Assembly (NCBI GenBank): GCA_030834365.1
Contig: JAURFJ010000047.1
Span: forward strand, 1 to 9,331
Length of the DNA: 9,331 nucleotides
Direction of reading: 5' to 3'
Source: Flavobacteriaceae bacterium
Lineage (GTDB): Bacteria; Bacteroidota; Bacteroidia; Flavobacteriales; Flavobacteriaceae
Shown: positions 1 through 6,496 of the stretch, one piece after another
Layout: each line of letters opens with the position of its first letter
How positions within the stretch are numbered: position 1 is the stretch's first letter
Notes under the pieces: model-generated
What the model was told of the DNA's origin: nothing
The model's input: the letters and a program-made list of their open reading frames with translations, nothing else
Database searches by the model: none
Translations under genes and position numbers: made by a program

Positions 1-720
1 GCGGTTCACGGCGAACTACCTGACAGCATGAAGGCCTACTTTAACGTAAAAGAAGGTGATTTTTTCGCCTGCGGGCTTTCGATGGTGATTCATCCAAAAA
101 GCCCAATGGTGCCTACCGTACACGCCAATTGGCGCTATTTCGAACTATACGATAAACAGGGAGAATTGGTAGACTCGTGGTTTGGAGGGGGCCAAGACCT
201 CACCCCCTATTACCTTTTTGAAGAAGACGCTCAGCATTTTCATCAGGTGTGTAAGCGCGCCTGCGACGCCCACGATGCCAAATTTTACGAAACCTACAAG
301 AAACAGTGCGATACTTACTTTTGGAACGCCCACCGCAATGAGGCCAGAGGAGTAGGCGGACTATTCTTTGACTACCTCAAACAAACCCCTGAACGCAGCA
401 TGCAGCAGTGGTACGACTTTGTGACAGAGGTAGGCAATAGCTTTATCGAGGCCTATGTGCCCATCGTCAGTCGTCGCAAAGGCCTGACTTACAGTTCAGC
501 ACAACGCGACTGGCAAGAAATCCGCCGAGGTCGTTACGTGGAGTTCAACCTGGTACACGACAAAGGCACCTTGTTTGGACTCAAAACAAACGGGCGCATA
601 GAGAGCATTCTCATGAGTCTACCCGCGCACGTTCAATGGCGCTATAACCACACCCCAACTGTTGGCTCAGAAGAAGCGCGATTACTTGAGGTGCTCGAAC
701 ATCCGAAATCATGGGTATAG
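1..720 (+). CDS. hemF: Oxygen-dependent coproporphyrinogen III oxidase (HemF), 5' end missing
   Basis: HemF oxidatively decarboxylates two propionate side chains of coproporphyrinogen III to give protoporphyrinogen IX, using O2, in the cytoplasm. The frame is open from base 1, and the residues before the first ATG (position 28), AVHGELPDS, already fit the family, so that ATG is internal. The fragment is 239 residues against about 300 for the family, so roughly the first 60 are outside the window. Visible family signatures are the HANWRYFE stretch, the GGGQDLTPYY substrate-site motif, the HRNEARGVGGLFFDY stretch, YVPIVSRRKG, and the C-terminal RGRYVEFNLVHDKGT block. The stop overlaps the next gene, phzF-like, by 10 bases, and hemB follows, so this is a heme operon. 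The oxygen-dependent enzyme indicates aerobic heme synthesis. The identification is secure from family knowledge. Confidence 0.97.
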   Translation, partial: AVHGELPDSMKAYFNVKEGDFFACGLSMVIHPKSPMVPTVHANWRYFELYDKQGELVDSWFGGGQDLTPYYLFEEDAQHFHQVCKRACDAHDAKFYETYKKQCDTYFWNAHRNEARGVGGLFFDYLKQTPERSMQQWYDFVTEVGNSFIEAYVPIVSRRKGLTYSSAQRDWQEIRRGRYVEFNLVHDKGTLFGLKTNGRIESILMSLPAHVQWRYNHTPTVGSEEARLLEVLEHPKSWV

Positions 721-1532
721 AAAACACACAAACACTTTCTATGTTTCAGGTAGACGCTTTTAGCGCAGAGCTATTCGGCGGAAACCCAGCGGCCGTATGC
801 CCGCTTAATGCGCCTCTGAGTGCAGAAATAATGCAGGCCATAGCGGCCGAAAACAACCTGGCTGAGACGGCCTTTGTGCGTCTTGACACCCATCCGTTTG
901 AACTGCGCTGGTTCACCCCAACCACAGAAGTTGATCTATGCGGGCACGCCACCTTAGCCACGGCCCACGTGCTTTTTAACCAGGGCTATATAACAGGCGA
1001 GAGCATACACTTTCAAACCCTTCGCTCAGGAGTGCTGAGCGTTCAACGCGAAAAACAGCACGCAGGGTATGTGATGGACTTTCCGGCCGACACCCTTAAC
1101 CCCTCTTCTGTGCTCTCGAGTTGGCATGAAGCCATCGGAGCCCCGATTTTAGAAGCTGCAGAAGGTTCTTCAGACCTCATACTGCGTCTAGACACCCCTG
1201 AAAGCGTCAGAGAGGCGGCGCCCGACCTCAGCGTACTCAAACGTTGGCCCTATCGTGGCGTGATTCTAACCGCCAAATCGAGTGGCACATTTGATTTTGT
1301 ATCCCGATTTTTTGGTCCGGCCGTTGGGGTCGATGAAGATCCTGTAACCGGATCGGCCCACACCAGCCTAGCCGTTTTCTGGGCGGGCAAATTAAAAAAG
1401 TCTCGAATGAGTGCCTTTCAGGCTTCATCACGGGGCGGAAATATCGTATGCGAATTAAAAGGCGATCGCGTGCTACTTAGCGGCGAAGCCCGACTCTACT
1501 TAAAAGGAGAAATCTATGTACCCCATCATTAG
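711..1532 (+). CDS. PhzF-family (phenazine biosynthesis-like) isomerase/epimerase
   Basis: This cytoplasmic protein of the PhzF family has the diaminopimelate-epimerase fold. The 273 residues match the usual family length. Family motifs are GGNPAAVC (23-30), NNLAETAF (48-55, with E52 at the position of the catalytic glutamate of PhzF), DLCGHATLA (75-83), and DEDPVTGSAHTS (208-219) in the second half. PhzF itself isomerises a dihydro-hydroxyanthranilate in phenazine synthesis. No other phenazine gene is visible, and most family members have unknown substrates, so I assign no reaction. It overlaps hemF by 10 bases upstream and hemB by 17 bases downstream, so it is probably translated from the heme operon mRNA. 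An in-frame ATG at 741 would give MFQVDAF as the N terminus, which fits the family equally well. Neither start has a convincing Shine-Dalgarno sequence. Confidence 0.93.
   Translation: MGIENTQTLSMFQVDAFSAELFGGNPAAVCPLNAPLSAEIMQAIAAENNLAETAFVRLDTHPFELRWFTPTTEVDLCGHATLATAHVLFNQGYITGESIHFQTLRSGVLSVQREKQHAGYVMDFPADTLNPSSVLSSWHEAIGAPILEAAEGSSDLILRLDTPESVREAAPDLSVLKRWPYRGVILTAKSSGTFDFVSRFFGPAVGVDEDPVTGSAHTSLAVFWAGKLKKSRMSAFQASSRGGNIVCELKGDRVLLSGEARLYLKGEIYVPHH
1504..1510 (+). promoter_or_regulatory. Strong Shine-Dalgarno sequence for hemB
   Basis: AAGGAGA lies 5 bases before the hemB ATG at 1516, inside the last codons of the phzF-like gene. It is the clearest ribosome binding site in the window. 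The other starts show weak or no match, as is common in Bacteroidota. It fixes the hemB start and supports independent initiation on a polycistronic mRNA. The match could partly reflect coding constraint on the phzF C terminus. Confidence 0.7.
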
Positions 1533-2514
1533 AAACCGCCGACTGCGTCAAAACGCGGCCATAAGGTCGCTTGTTCAAGAAACAACTCTCAGTGTAAACG
1601 ACTTTATCGTTCCGCTTTTTGTGGTCGAGGGCCATCAAGTAAGAGAAGAAATACTCTCCATGCCCGGGCAATTTCGGTTGAGTCTCGACGAACTAGAGCG
1701 CGAAATTAAGACGCTTCATGCACTAGGCTTAAAGGCAGTGCTGCTCTTTGCCAAGGCCGAAAACGCCAAAAAAGACAACAAAGGCACAGAAGCCTTTAAC
1801 GACAATGGGCTCATGCAGCGCGCCATCAAGGCCGTCAAATACAGCTGCCCCGAAATGTTAGTGTTCACCGATGTCGCACTTGATCCGTTTTCAATTTATG
1901 GACATGACGGAATAGTCGAAAACGGCAGGGTGCTCAATGACGAAACCGTCGAAGCCCTCTGTAAAATGAGTGTTTCACATGCTCGTGCCGGAGCCGACTT
2001 TGTGGCCCCTAGCGACATGATGGACGGCCGCGTGCTGAAGATACGCCAAGCCCTAGACCAGGCGCAATTCGAAGATGTGGGCATACTCTCATACGCAGCG
2101 AAATACGCTAGCGCCCATTACGGACCCTTCAGGGATGCATTAGACTCGGCCCCAGTTGCTGCTTCGAACATTCCAAAAGACAAAAAGACCTATCAGATGG
2201 ATCCAGCAAATCGCATAGAAGCGCTCAAGGAAGCACTAATGGACCAAGATGAAGGAGCCGACATTTTAATGGTAAAGCCCGGGCTACCTTATCTCGATAT
2301 CGTTAGAGAGGTTAAAGATCACGTACACCTGCCGGTTGCCGTTTACCAAGTATCAGGAGAATACGCCATGATTAAAGCGGCAGCTGAAAAAGGATGGATC
2401 GATTACGAGCCCGTTTTTATGGAACAGCTGCTGAGCTTCAAACGAGCCGGAGCCGATCTAATTGCCACCTATTTTGCCAAAGAAGCAGCCGCTTTACTTA
2501 GAGGTCCGTCTTAA
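1516..2514 (+). CDS. hemB: Delta-aminolevulinic acid dehydratase (porphobilinogen synthase)
   Basis: HemB condenses two 5-aminolevulinate molecules into porphobilinogen, the first common tetrapyrrole precursor. The 332 residues are normal length. The two active-site lysines are visible: K196 in AAKYAS, and the Schiff-base K254 in MVKPGLPYLD. The signature GPFRDALDSAP and the C-terminal YQVSGEYAMIKAAAEKGW block are also present. The metal-site segment reads DVALDPFSIYGHDGI (119-133). The three zinc-binding cysteines of the E. coli or human type are replaced by A121, D123 and D131, as in the Pseudomonas aeruginosa magnesium-type enzyme. Independence from catalytic zinc is inferred from this. 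The start at 1516 has a strong Shine-Dalgarno sequence. The gene overlaps the end of the phzF-like gene by 17 bases, and its last 21 bases overlap the convergent gene on the other strand. Confidence 0.98.
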   Translation: MYPIIRNRRLRQNAAIRSLVQETTLSVNDFIVPLFVVEGHQVREEILSMPGQFRLSLDELEREIKTLHALGLKAVLLFAKAENAKKDNKGTEAFNDNGLMQRAIKAVKYSCPEMLVFTDVALDPFSIYGHDGIVENGRVLNDETVEALCKMSVSHARAGADFVAPSDMMDGRVLKIRQALDQAQFEDVGILSYAAKYASAHYGPFRDALDSAPVAASNIPKDKKTYQMDPANRIEALKEALMDQDEGADILMVKPGLPYLDIVREVKDHVHLPVAVYQVSGEYAMIKAAAEKGWIDYEPVFMEQLLSFKRAGADLIATYFAKEAAALLRGPS

Positions 2515-3873
2515 TCGGCCAAAAAGATCAACTTTTTTAAGCTGATCATTCTTAATACGGATCACCTTAACGCGTTTATCTTCGCGACCCTTGTCGATCT
2601 CAAAAATCGTGTGGCGCTTACGACCAATCACTTCTTGAACCACCTCGTCAATCTCTTTGATCGACGAGCGCAACTTCTTGATGCGGCTCTCATACGAAAG
2701 ATCTTTTTCGTACGAGTTCTGCAGTTCAGGATACTCTACATACTCGGGATACGCATCAACGATTCGCTTCAAAATATAAAAGTCTTCAGAAGAAAGTCGC
2801 TGCTGAATGCGTCGCTCATGAGACTGAATGGCTTCATTGAGAACCACAAAACTCTTCGTTCTAAAAAGCGGAATAAGAACCAAAATAGATAGTCCAAACA
2901 AGCCGTAGGCCCATTTGGGGAGTTTAGAATCGGCTAGCGAATACTCTTCATACGCCCTACCCAAAAGATCCAACTCGTTCACTACATGATAGCTTGGGTC
3001 ATTAGTTAACATATTGTGAGCCATTAAAAACCTGCCCGTCCTGCCGTTGTAGGCCAAAATATCGGTATATGATTGCAATCTATTTTTGTCTGCATTGATG
3101 TGATGAATAGCCTTCAGATTAGTTAGATCAACGGTCCAAATCCCATGGTTTAAGTAAAGTAATGGAAGGCGATAACCGTTGAAACGTTTGTAATTAGTAA
3201 GGGGTACCGTTAAATCACTTGTTTGACTTATAAGGCTCTTAAAGCTCCCAACCTTTACAACTTTATTATTCGAATCAAACATATTGATTTCATACGTCGA
3301 TTCAATTTTTTCAACGCCTTCTTCAAAAATGGAGTAATCCCCGAACCCCACGTAAATGTTATTCGTAAGGGTATCGTATTGAATAATATTTTTTCGTGTA
3401 GGCCTCGGTAACGGCTCTTCAATTGGTTCTACATTCCATTCTCTAAAGTCCTGTCTGAAACTAATCAGTTTATTGCTATAATTGAATTCTCCATAGCCTC
3501 CATATGAAAAAATAGTGTCCTTACGAGACACCTTTGACTCTCCAAAGCGACTCATAAATAAATAGGAATTATCTATTCGAACTAGGGTGTCTAATACATT
3601 ATCGTAACTGTGTACTACACCACCCCCACTAGACACGAAAAATGTGATTGGACCGCGTTCGGCCTTTGCAACCGGCTCCAAGCGATAAACGTCTATGCCG
3701 AAATTGTGCTTTCTTGCATTAAATTCGACCGCGTCAGTGGTAAAATATAGGCTGTCATTAGTGATAAATGTAAACCCATCTTCGGAGTCAAAAACAACAA
3801 AGCTTTTATTATAAAAAACAGGAGGATTTAAAAGAAGTGTAGTAATGTAAAAAACAAGAAACATACCTGACAT
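2494..3873 (-). CDS. Unrecognised membrane protein with large extracytoplasmic region and candidate C-terminal winged helix
   Basis: I do not recognise this 459-residue protein. It begins with a hydrophobic segment (about 4-20) that could be a signal peptide. A strand-rich region follows (about 22-318), with many short aromatic/Gly/Asn/Asp blocks such as FSYGGYGEFNYSNK and NNIYVGFGDYS, which suggests a beta-propeller or similar sensor fold. One membrane helix (about 321-337, WAYGLFGLSILVLIPLF) is followed by R338 and K340, so the C terminus is predicted to be cytoplasmic. Residues 358-440 look like a winged helix: helix at LSSEDFYILKRIVDAY, a putative recognition helix around SYESRIKKLRSSI, and a charged hairpin ending DKGREDKRVKVIRI. 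The layout would suit a one-component membrane regulator, but this is inference. It could instead be a structural protein with a helical tail. The N-terminal half is more AT-rich than the rest. M4 (ATG ending at 3864) is an alternative start. It overlaps hemB tail-to-tail by 21 bases. Confidence 0.8.
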   Translation of the reverse strand: MSGMFLVFYITTLLLNPPVFYNKSFVVFDSEDGFTFITNDSLYFTTDAVEFNARKHNFGIDVYRLEPVAKAERGPITFFVSSGGGVVHSYDNVLDTLVRIDNSYLFMSRFGESKVSRKDTIFSYGGYGEFNYSNKLISFRQDFREWNVEPIEEPLPRPTRKNIIQYDTLTNNIYVGFGDYSIFEEGVEKIESTYEINMFDSNNKVVKVGSFKSLISQTSDLTVPLTNYKRFNGYRLPLLYLNHGIWTVDLTNLKAIHHINADKNRLQSYTDILAYNGRTGRFLMAHNMLTNDPSYHVVNELDLLGRAYEEYSLADSKLPKWAYGLFGLSILVLIPLFRTKSFVVLNEAIQSHERRIQQRLSSEDFYILKRIVDAYPEYVEYPELQNSYEKDLSYESRIKKLRSSIKEIDEVVQEVIGRKRHTIFEIDKGREDKRVKVIRIKNDQLKKVDLFGRLRRTSK

Positions 3874-3892
3874 TTACTATGAAAATACAGGA

Positions 3893-3922
3893 CAAGTATA
3901 GGAATTTATTTCTTGAAATCAA
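3893..3922 (-). promoter_or_regulatory. Candidate Bacteroidota promoter for the membrane protein gene
   Basis: On the minus strand, TTG (3922-3920) is followed after 19 bases by TATACTTG (3900-3893), which differs at one base from the Bacteroidota -7 consensus TAnnTTTG. The spacing is within the usual range. The box ends 20 bases before the ATG at 3873. The boxes are short and AT-rich, so a chance match is possible. Confidence 0.4.
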
Positions 3923-3925
3923 TTC
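3902..3925. promoter_or_regulatory. 24-base imperfect dyad, possible operator
   Basis: Counting outward from the centre between 3913 and 3914, 10 of 12 base pairs are complementary. The outer arms are GAATT (3902-3906) and AATTC (3921-3925), and the inner arms are ATTTC (3908-3912) and GAAAT (3915-3919). The mismatches are the central T/T pair and the 3907/3920 pair. It sits in the divergent gap, across the spacer of the candidate minus-strand promoter and 17 bases upstream of the TTG box of the hflX promoter. The position and symmetry suit a dimeric DNA-binding protein. AT-rich sequence makes short dyads more common, so this is only a candidate. Confidence 0.4.
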
Positions 3926-3941
3926 TAAAAAAGAATACCAA

Positions 3942-3969
3942 TTGCGCAGACTGAAAAGGCTTAATTTTG
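3942..3969 (+). promoter_or_regulatory. Candidate Bacteroidota promoter for hflX
   Basis: TTG (3942-3944) is followed after 17 bases by TAATTTTG (3962-3969), a full match to TAnnTTTG. Transcription would begin a few bases after 3969, leaving a short leader before the ATG at 3988. The -7 box covers the upstream in-frame TTG codon at 3967-3969, which argues against that codon being the start. Confidence 0.55.
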
Positions 3970-3987
3970 GGTAGCGATGAGCTAAAC

Positions 3988-5214
3988 ATGATAGAGAAGA
4001 AAACCACGGTTTACGAGAGCAGCGTGCTAATAGGCGCCATTTATCGCGATCAACCTCCTGAAAAGGTAGAGGAGTATTTAGACGAGCTAGAATTCTTGAC
4101 TTATACGGCCGGAGGCGAGGTCAAAAAGCGTTTTGTACAACGCATAGACCTGCCCAACCCCAAAACCTATTTGGGCTCTGGTAAAATAGAGGAGATATCC
4201 CAATTTGTTGAAGAAAACGAGATCGGATCGGTCATTTTTGACGACGAACTCACACCCGCTCAGCAAAACAATATTGAAAAGCTATTACGCTGCAAAATAC
4301 TAGACCGCACTGGGCTTATTCTCGACATCTTTGCGCAGCGCGCCCAAACGAGTTACGCCCGTACCCAGGTCGAGCTGGCACAGTACGAATACCTACTACC
4401 CCGTCTAACCGGGCTATGGACGCACCTAGAGCGTCAGCGGGGGGGTATCGGAATGCGCGGGCCTGGTGAAACCGAAATCGAAACCGATAGGCGTATAGTG
4501 CGCGACCGCATCGCCCTGTTAAAAAAGAAGTTGTTGAAGATTGACCGCCAAATGGAAACGCAGCGCGGAAATAGAGGGGCATTAGTGCGTGTGGCTCTAG
4601 TAGGTTACACTAACGTCGGCAAGTCTACCTTAATGAATGTGATCGCCAAAAGTGAGGTTTTCGCCGAAAACAAACTCTTCGCAACATTAGACACTACCGT
4701 TCGCAAAGTGGTTCTTGGCAACCTTCCTTTTTTGCTAAGCGACACGGTGGGTTTCATTCGAAAACTACCCACTCAGCTTGTAGAGAGTTTTAAAAGCACC
4801 CTCGACGAGGTGCGCGAGGCCGATCTACTTTTGCACGTGGTAGATATATCCCACGCCCAATTCATGGAGCATATTGAGGCCGTAAATCAGATCTTAAGGG
4901 AGATTAATTGTGAGGGCAAACCAACTGTCATGGTTTTCAATAAAATAGATCAATTTAACCCTGAGCCCTTCGATCAAGAAGACCTGACCGTTACCCACGA
5001 GGCCAGGCACTTTACCCTTGAAGAGTGGCAAAACACTTGGTACAATAAAATGGGCGACAAGGCCCTATTTATATCGGCGATCAACAAGGAAAATCTCGAA
5101 CACTTTAAGAAGAGTGTTTACAAGGCCGTTCGTGAAATACATATTACCCGGTTCCCTTACAACAACTTCTTGTATCCCGAGCATTTAGACGACTACAGCG
5201 AGCTTGAATCTTAA
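3988..5214 (+). CDS. hflX: GTPase HflX
   Basis: HflX is a ribosome-associated GTPase that binds the 50S subunit and can split stalled or stressed 70S ribosomes. Numbered from the ATG at 3988 (408 residues), the N-terminal HflX domain holds NPKTYLGSGKIEEI and FDDELTPAQQNNIEK. The linker holds RQRGGIGMRGPGETEIETD. The G domain has G1 GYTNVGKS (206-213), G3 DTVGF (252-256), G4 NKID (318-321) and a G5-like SA (363-364). All nucleotide-binding motifs are intact. I chose 3988 because MIEKKTTVYESSVLIG matches the N terminus I know from flavobacterial homologues. An in-frame TTG at 3967 would add seven residues but lies inside the likely -7 box. The gene stands alone, divergent from the membrane protein gene, and its stop interlocks with that of the convergent DUF2480 gene. 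Confidence 0.96.
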   Translation: MIEKKTTVYESSVLIGAIYRDQPPEKVEEYLDELEFLTYTAGGEVKKRFVQRIDLPNPKTYLGSGKIEEISQFVEENEIGSVIFDDELTPAQQNNIEKLLRCKILDRTGLILDIFAQRAQTSYARTQVELAQYEYLLPRLTGLWTHLERQRGGIGMRGPGETEIETDRRIVRDRIALLKKKLLKIDRQMETQRGNRGALVRVALVGYTNVGKSTLMNVIAKSEVFAENKLFATLDTTVRKVVLGNLPFLLSDTVGFIRKLPTQLVESFKSTLDEVREADLLLHVVDISHAQFMEHIEAVNQILREINCEGKPTVMVFNKIDQFNPEPFDQEDLTVTHEARHFTLEEWQNTWYNKMGDKALFISAINKENLEHFKKSVYKAVREIHITRFPYNNFLYPEHLDDYSELES

Positions 5215-5714
5215 AGTGGAACAGCCGAGCAGGCCTCTCCATACATCAGTTTTTTAGCGACCTTTTTCAATTCTGCCGCCGCCGTCACATAGGCTTGTGC
5301 CACCACGGGCTTGTGGGCACAGCCCTTCAGAATAACAGGGGCCTCCGCATAAACTGAAAAGTCAACCTTGGCTAAAGCCCTTTCGTAAAGAATAGTCTCC
5401 AACAGCTCTAAATCACCCACCACAACGGTGGCTGCAACAGCAGCTAGGGCGGTGGTCACCAGAGAAAAAGTCCATTGAGGTAAAATGGTGTCTGCACTGC
5501 AGTACAGAGCAACATGAGCGTCTTGATACGCCGTGAGATCGGCTTGCTTTAGCGCGTGCCGAAACGAGGTTTCCCGCAGCAATTCACCTTCTTCAAACCA
5601 CTGCGCAATATCTAATCGCATTCTAGGCCCTTCGGTGTAAAGGGTCTCAAGATCGAAGGTTTTGAGCGGGCTATTGGCCACGCGATTTACAATAGGTTCG
5701 TCAGAAAGGGCCAT
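5211..5714 (-). CDS. DUF2480 family protein at the end of the SUF operon
   Basis: This 167-residue protein resembles the DUF2480 family, which I know from Bacteroidota genomes and which has no established function. Family-like features are the start IVNRVANSPLKTFDLE, the VVVGDLELLET stretch (about 97-107), GCAHKP (131-136), and the C-terminal MYGEACSAVPL. It has exactly three cysteines, C72 (YCSAD), C132 and C162, each in a segment I recall as conserved. It has no signal peptide or membrane segment, so it is probably cytoplasmic. It begins 2 bases after the DUF59 stop and is the last gene of the operon, which links it to Fe-S cluster assembly by context only. The cysteines might bind metal or accept sulfur, but that is a guess. 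The stop overlaps that of hflX by 3 bases on the opposite strand. Confidence 0.88.
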   Translation of the reverse strand: MALSDEPIVNRVANSPLKTFDLETLYTEGPRMRLDIAQWFEEGELLRETSFRHALKQADLTAYQDAHVALYCSADTILPQWTFSLVTTALAAVAATVVVGDLELLETILYERALAKVDFSVYAEAPVILKGCAHKPVVAQAYVTAAAELKKVAKKLMYGEACSAVPL

Positions 5715-5716
5715 GA

Positions 5717-6040
5717 TTACAATAATCCGAGCTCAAGCTTAGCCTCTTCGCTCATGAGTTCTTGGGTCCAAGGAGGATCAAAAGTGATCTCGACCTCAAC
5801 GTCTTTTATGGCGTCGATAGACTTTACTTTTTCTTCTACCTCAACCGGAAGGGTTTCGGCCACCGGGCAGTTGGGAGAAGTGAGCGTCATTAAAATGCGC
5901 ACCTCATTATCTTCATTCACCATTACATCGTAGATGAGCCCAAGCTCGTAGATGTCTACAGGAATTTCTGGATCGTAAATAGTCTTCAACACCTTTACAA
6001 TGTTTTCTCCTAACGCGGCAGTATCTATAGTTTCGCTCAT
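5717..6040 (-). CDS. sufT: SUF-associated DUF59 (MIP18/SufT-like) Fe-S assembly protein
   Basis: This 107-residue protein is a single DUF59 domain. The fold is shared with PaaD, eukaryotic MIP18 and SufT, which help mature or deliver Fe-S clusters to target proteins. Diagnostic motifs are YDPEIPVDIYELGLIYD (22-38), TLTSPNCPVAETLP (52-65, with the conserved C58), and DPPW (88-91). Lying between sufE and the DUF2480 gene, it is the type annotated as SUF system Fe-S assembly protein in Bacteroidota. The name sufT is given by domain and context, not by a demonstrated function. It is probably a cytoplasmic carrier acting after scaffold assembly. It starts 3 bases after the sufE stop, so it is surely co-transcribed with it. 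Confidence 0.93.
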   Translation of the reverse strand: MSETIDTAALGENIVKVLKTIYDPEIPVDIYELGLIYDVMVNEDNEVRILMTLTSPNCPVAETLPVEVEEKVKSIDAIKDVEVEITFDPPWTQELMSEEAKLELGLL

Positions 6041-6043
6041 GGC

Positions 6044-6481
6044 TTAAGGTTCTATTTGGGTTTGATAAGCAACGGCATAAAGCTTGATCTGTTTGATCAT
6101 GCTTAACAATCCGTTCGCTCGAGTAGGCGATAAATGCTCTTTGAGACCAATCTGATCTATAAAATAGAGCTCGGCATCTAGAATGTCTTGAGGCTTTTGT
6201 CCGCTGAAAACGCGCAGCAACAACGCAATGATACCTTTAGTGATAATGGCGTCGCTGTCTGCGGTGAACTGAATGAATTGATCCTCAAGTTCGGCAAACA
6301 CCCAGACCTTACTTTGACACCCTTTGATGGTGTAATCGTCGGTCTTGTATTTTTCGTCTATCAGTTCTAGCGACTTACCCAATTCGATCATGTACTCGTA
6401 ACGCTGCATCCAATCGTCGAACATGCTGAATTCGTCGATGATTTCGTCTTGAATTTCGTTGATAGATCGTGGGTTATTCAT
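6044..6481 (-). CDS. sufE: Cysteine desulfuration protein SufE
   Basis: SufE accepts persulfide sulfur from SufS on a conserved cysteine, stimulates the desulfurase, and passes the sulfur to the SufB scaffold. The 145 residues are close to the 138 of E. coli SufE. The key site is C55 in IKGCQSKVWV, the typical loop of this fold. LLLRVFSGQKPQDIL (87-101) and the LSPTRANGLLSMI segment (117-129) complete the family pattern. The gene lies 15 bases after the sufS stop, matching the direct partnership of the two proteins. No Shine-Dalgarno sequence is evident before the ATG ending at 6481. The N terminus begins INEIQDEIIDEF after a few residues, which fits the family. Confidence 0.97.
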   Translation of the reverse strand: MNNPRSINEIQDEIIDEFSMFDDWMQRYEYMIELGKSLELIDEKYKTDDYTIKGCQSKVWVFAELEDQFIQFTADSDAIITKGIIALLLRVFSGQKPQDILDAELYFIDQIGLKEHLSPTRANGLLSMIKQIKLYAVAYQTQIEP

Positions 6482-6496
6482 CTGATTTATAGCTGT

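Noticed and set aside
28..30. ATG as the start of hemF.
   Set aside because: The upstream codons from base 1 are open and match the HemF family, and the protein would be about 70 residues too short.
2521..2547. Hairpin near the end of the minus-strand membrane protein gene: arms GATCA/TGATC with an inner CTT/AAG, followed on the minus strand by TTTTT.
   Set aside because: It lies about nine codons before the stop, is AT-rich with a mismatch, and would cut the message before the gene ends. On the plus strand no T run follows, so it does not serve as a hemB terminator either.
4316..4582. Open frame of 88 codons on the minus strand within hflX.
   Set aside because: It lies wholly inside the well-supported hflX gene, has Arg/Phe/Ala-rich composition typical of antisense frames, and resembles no family.
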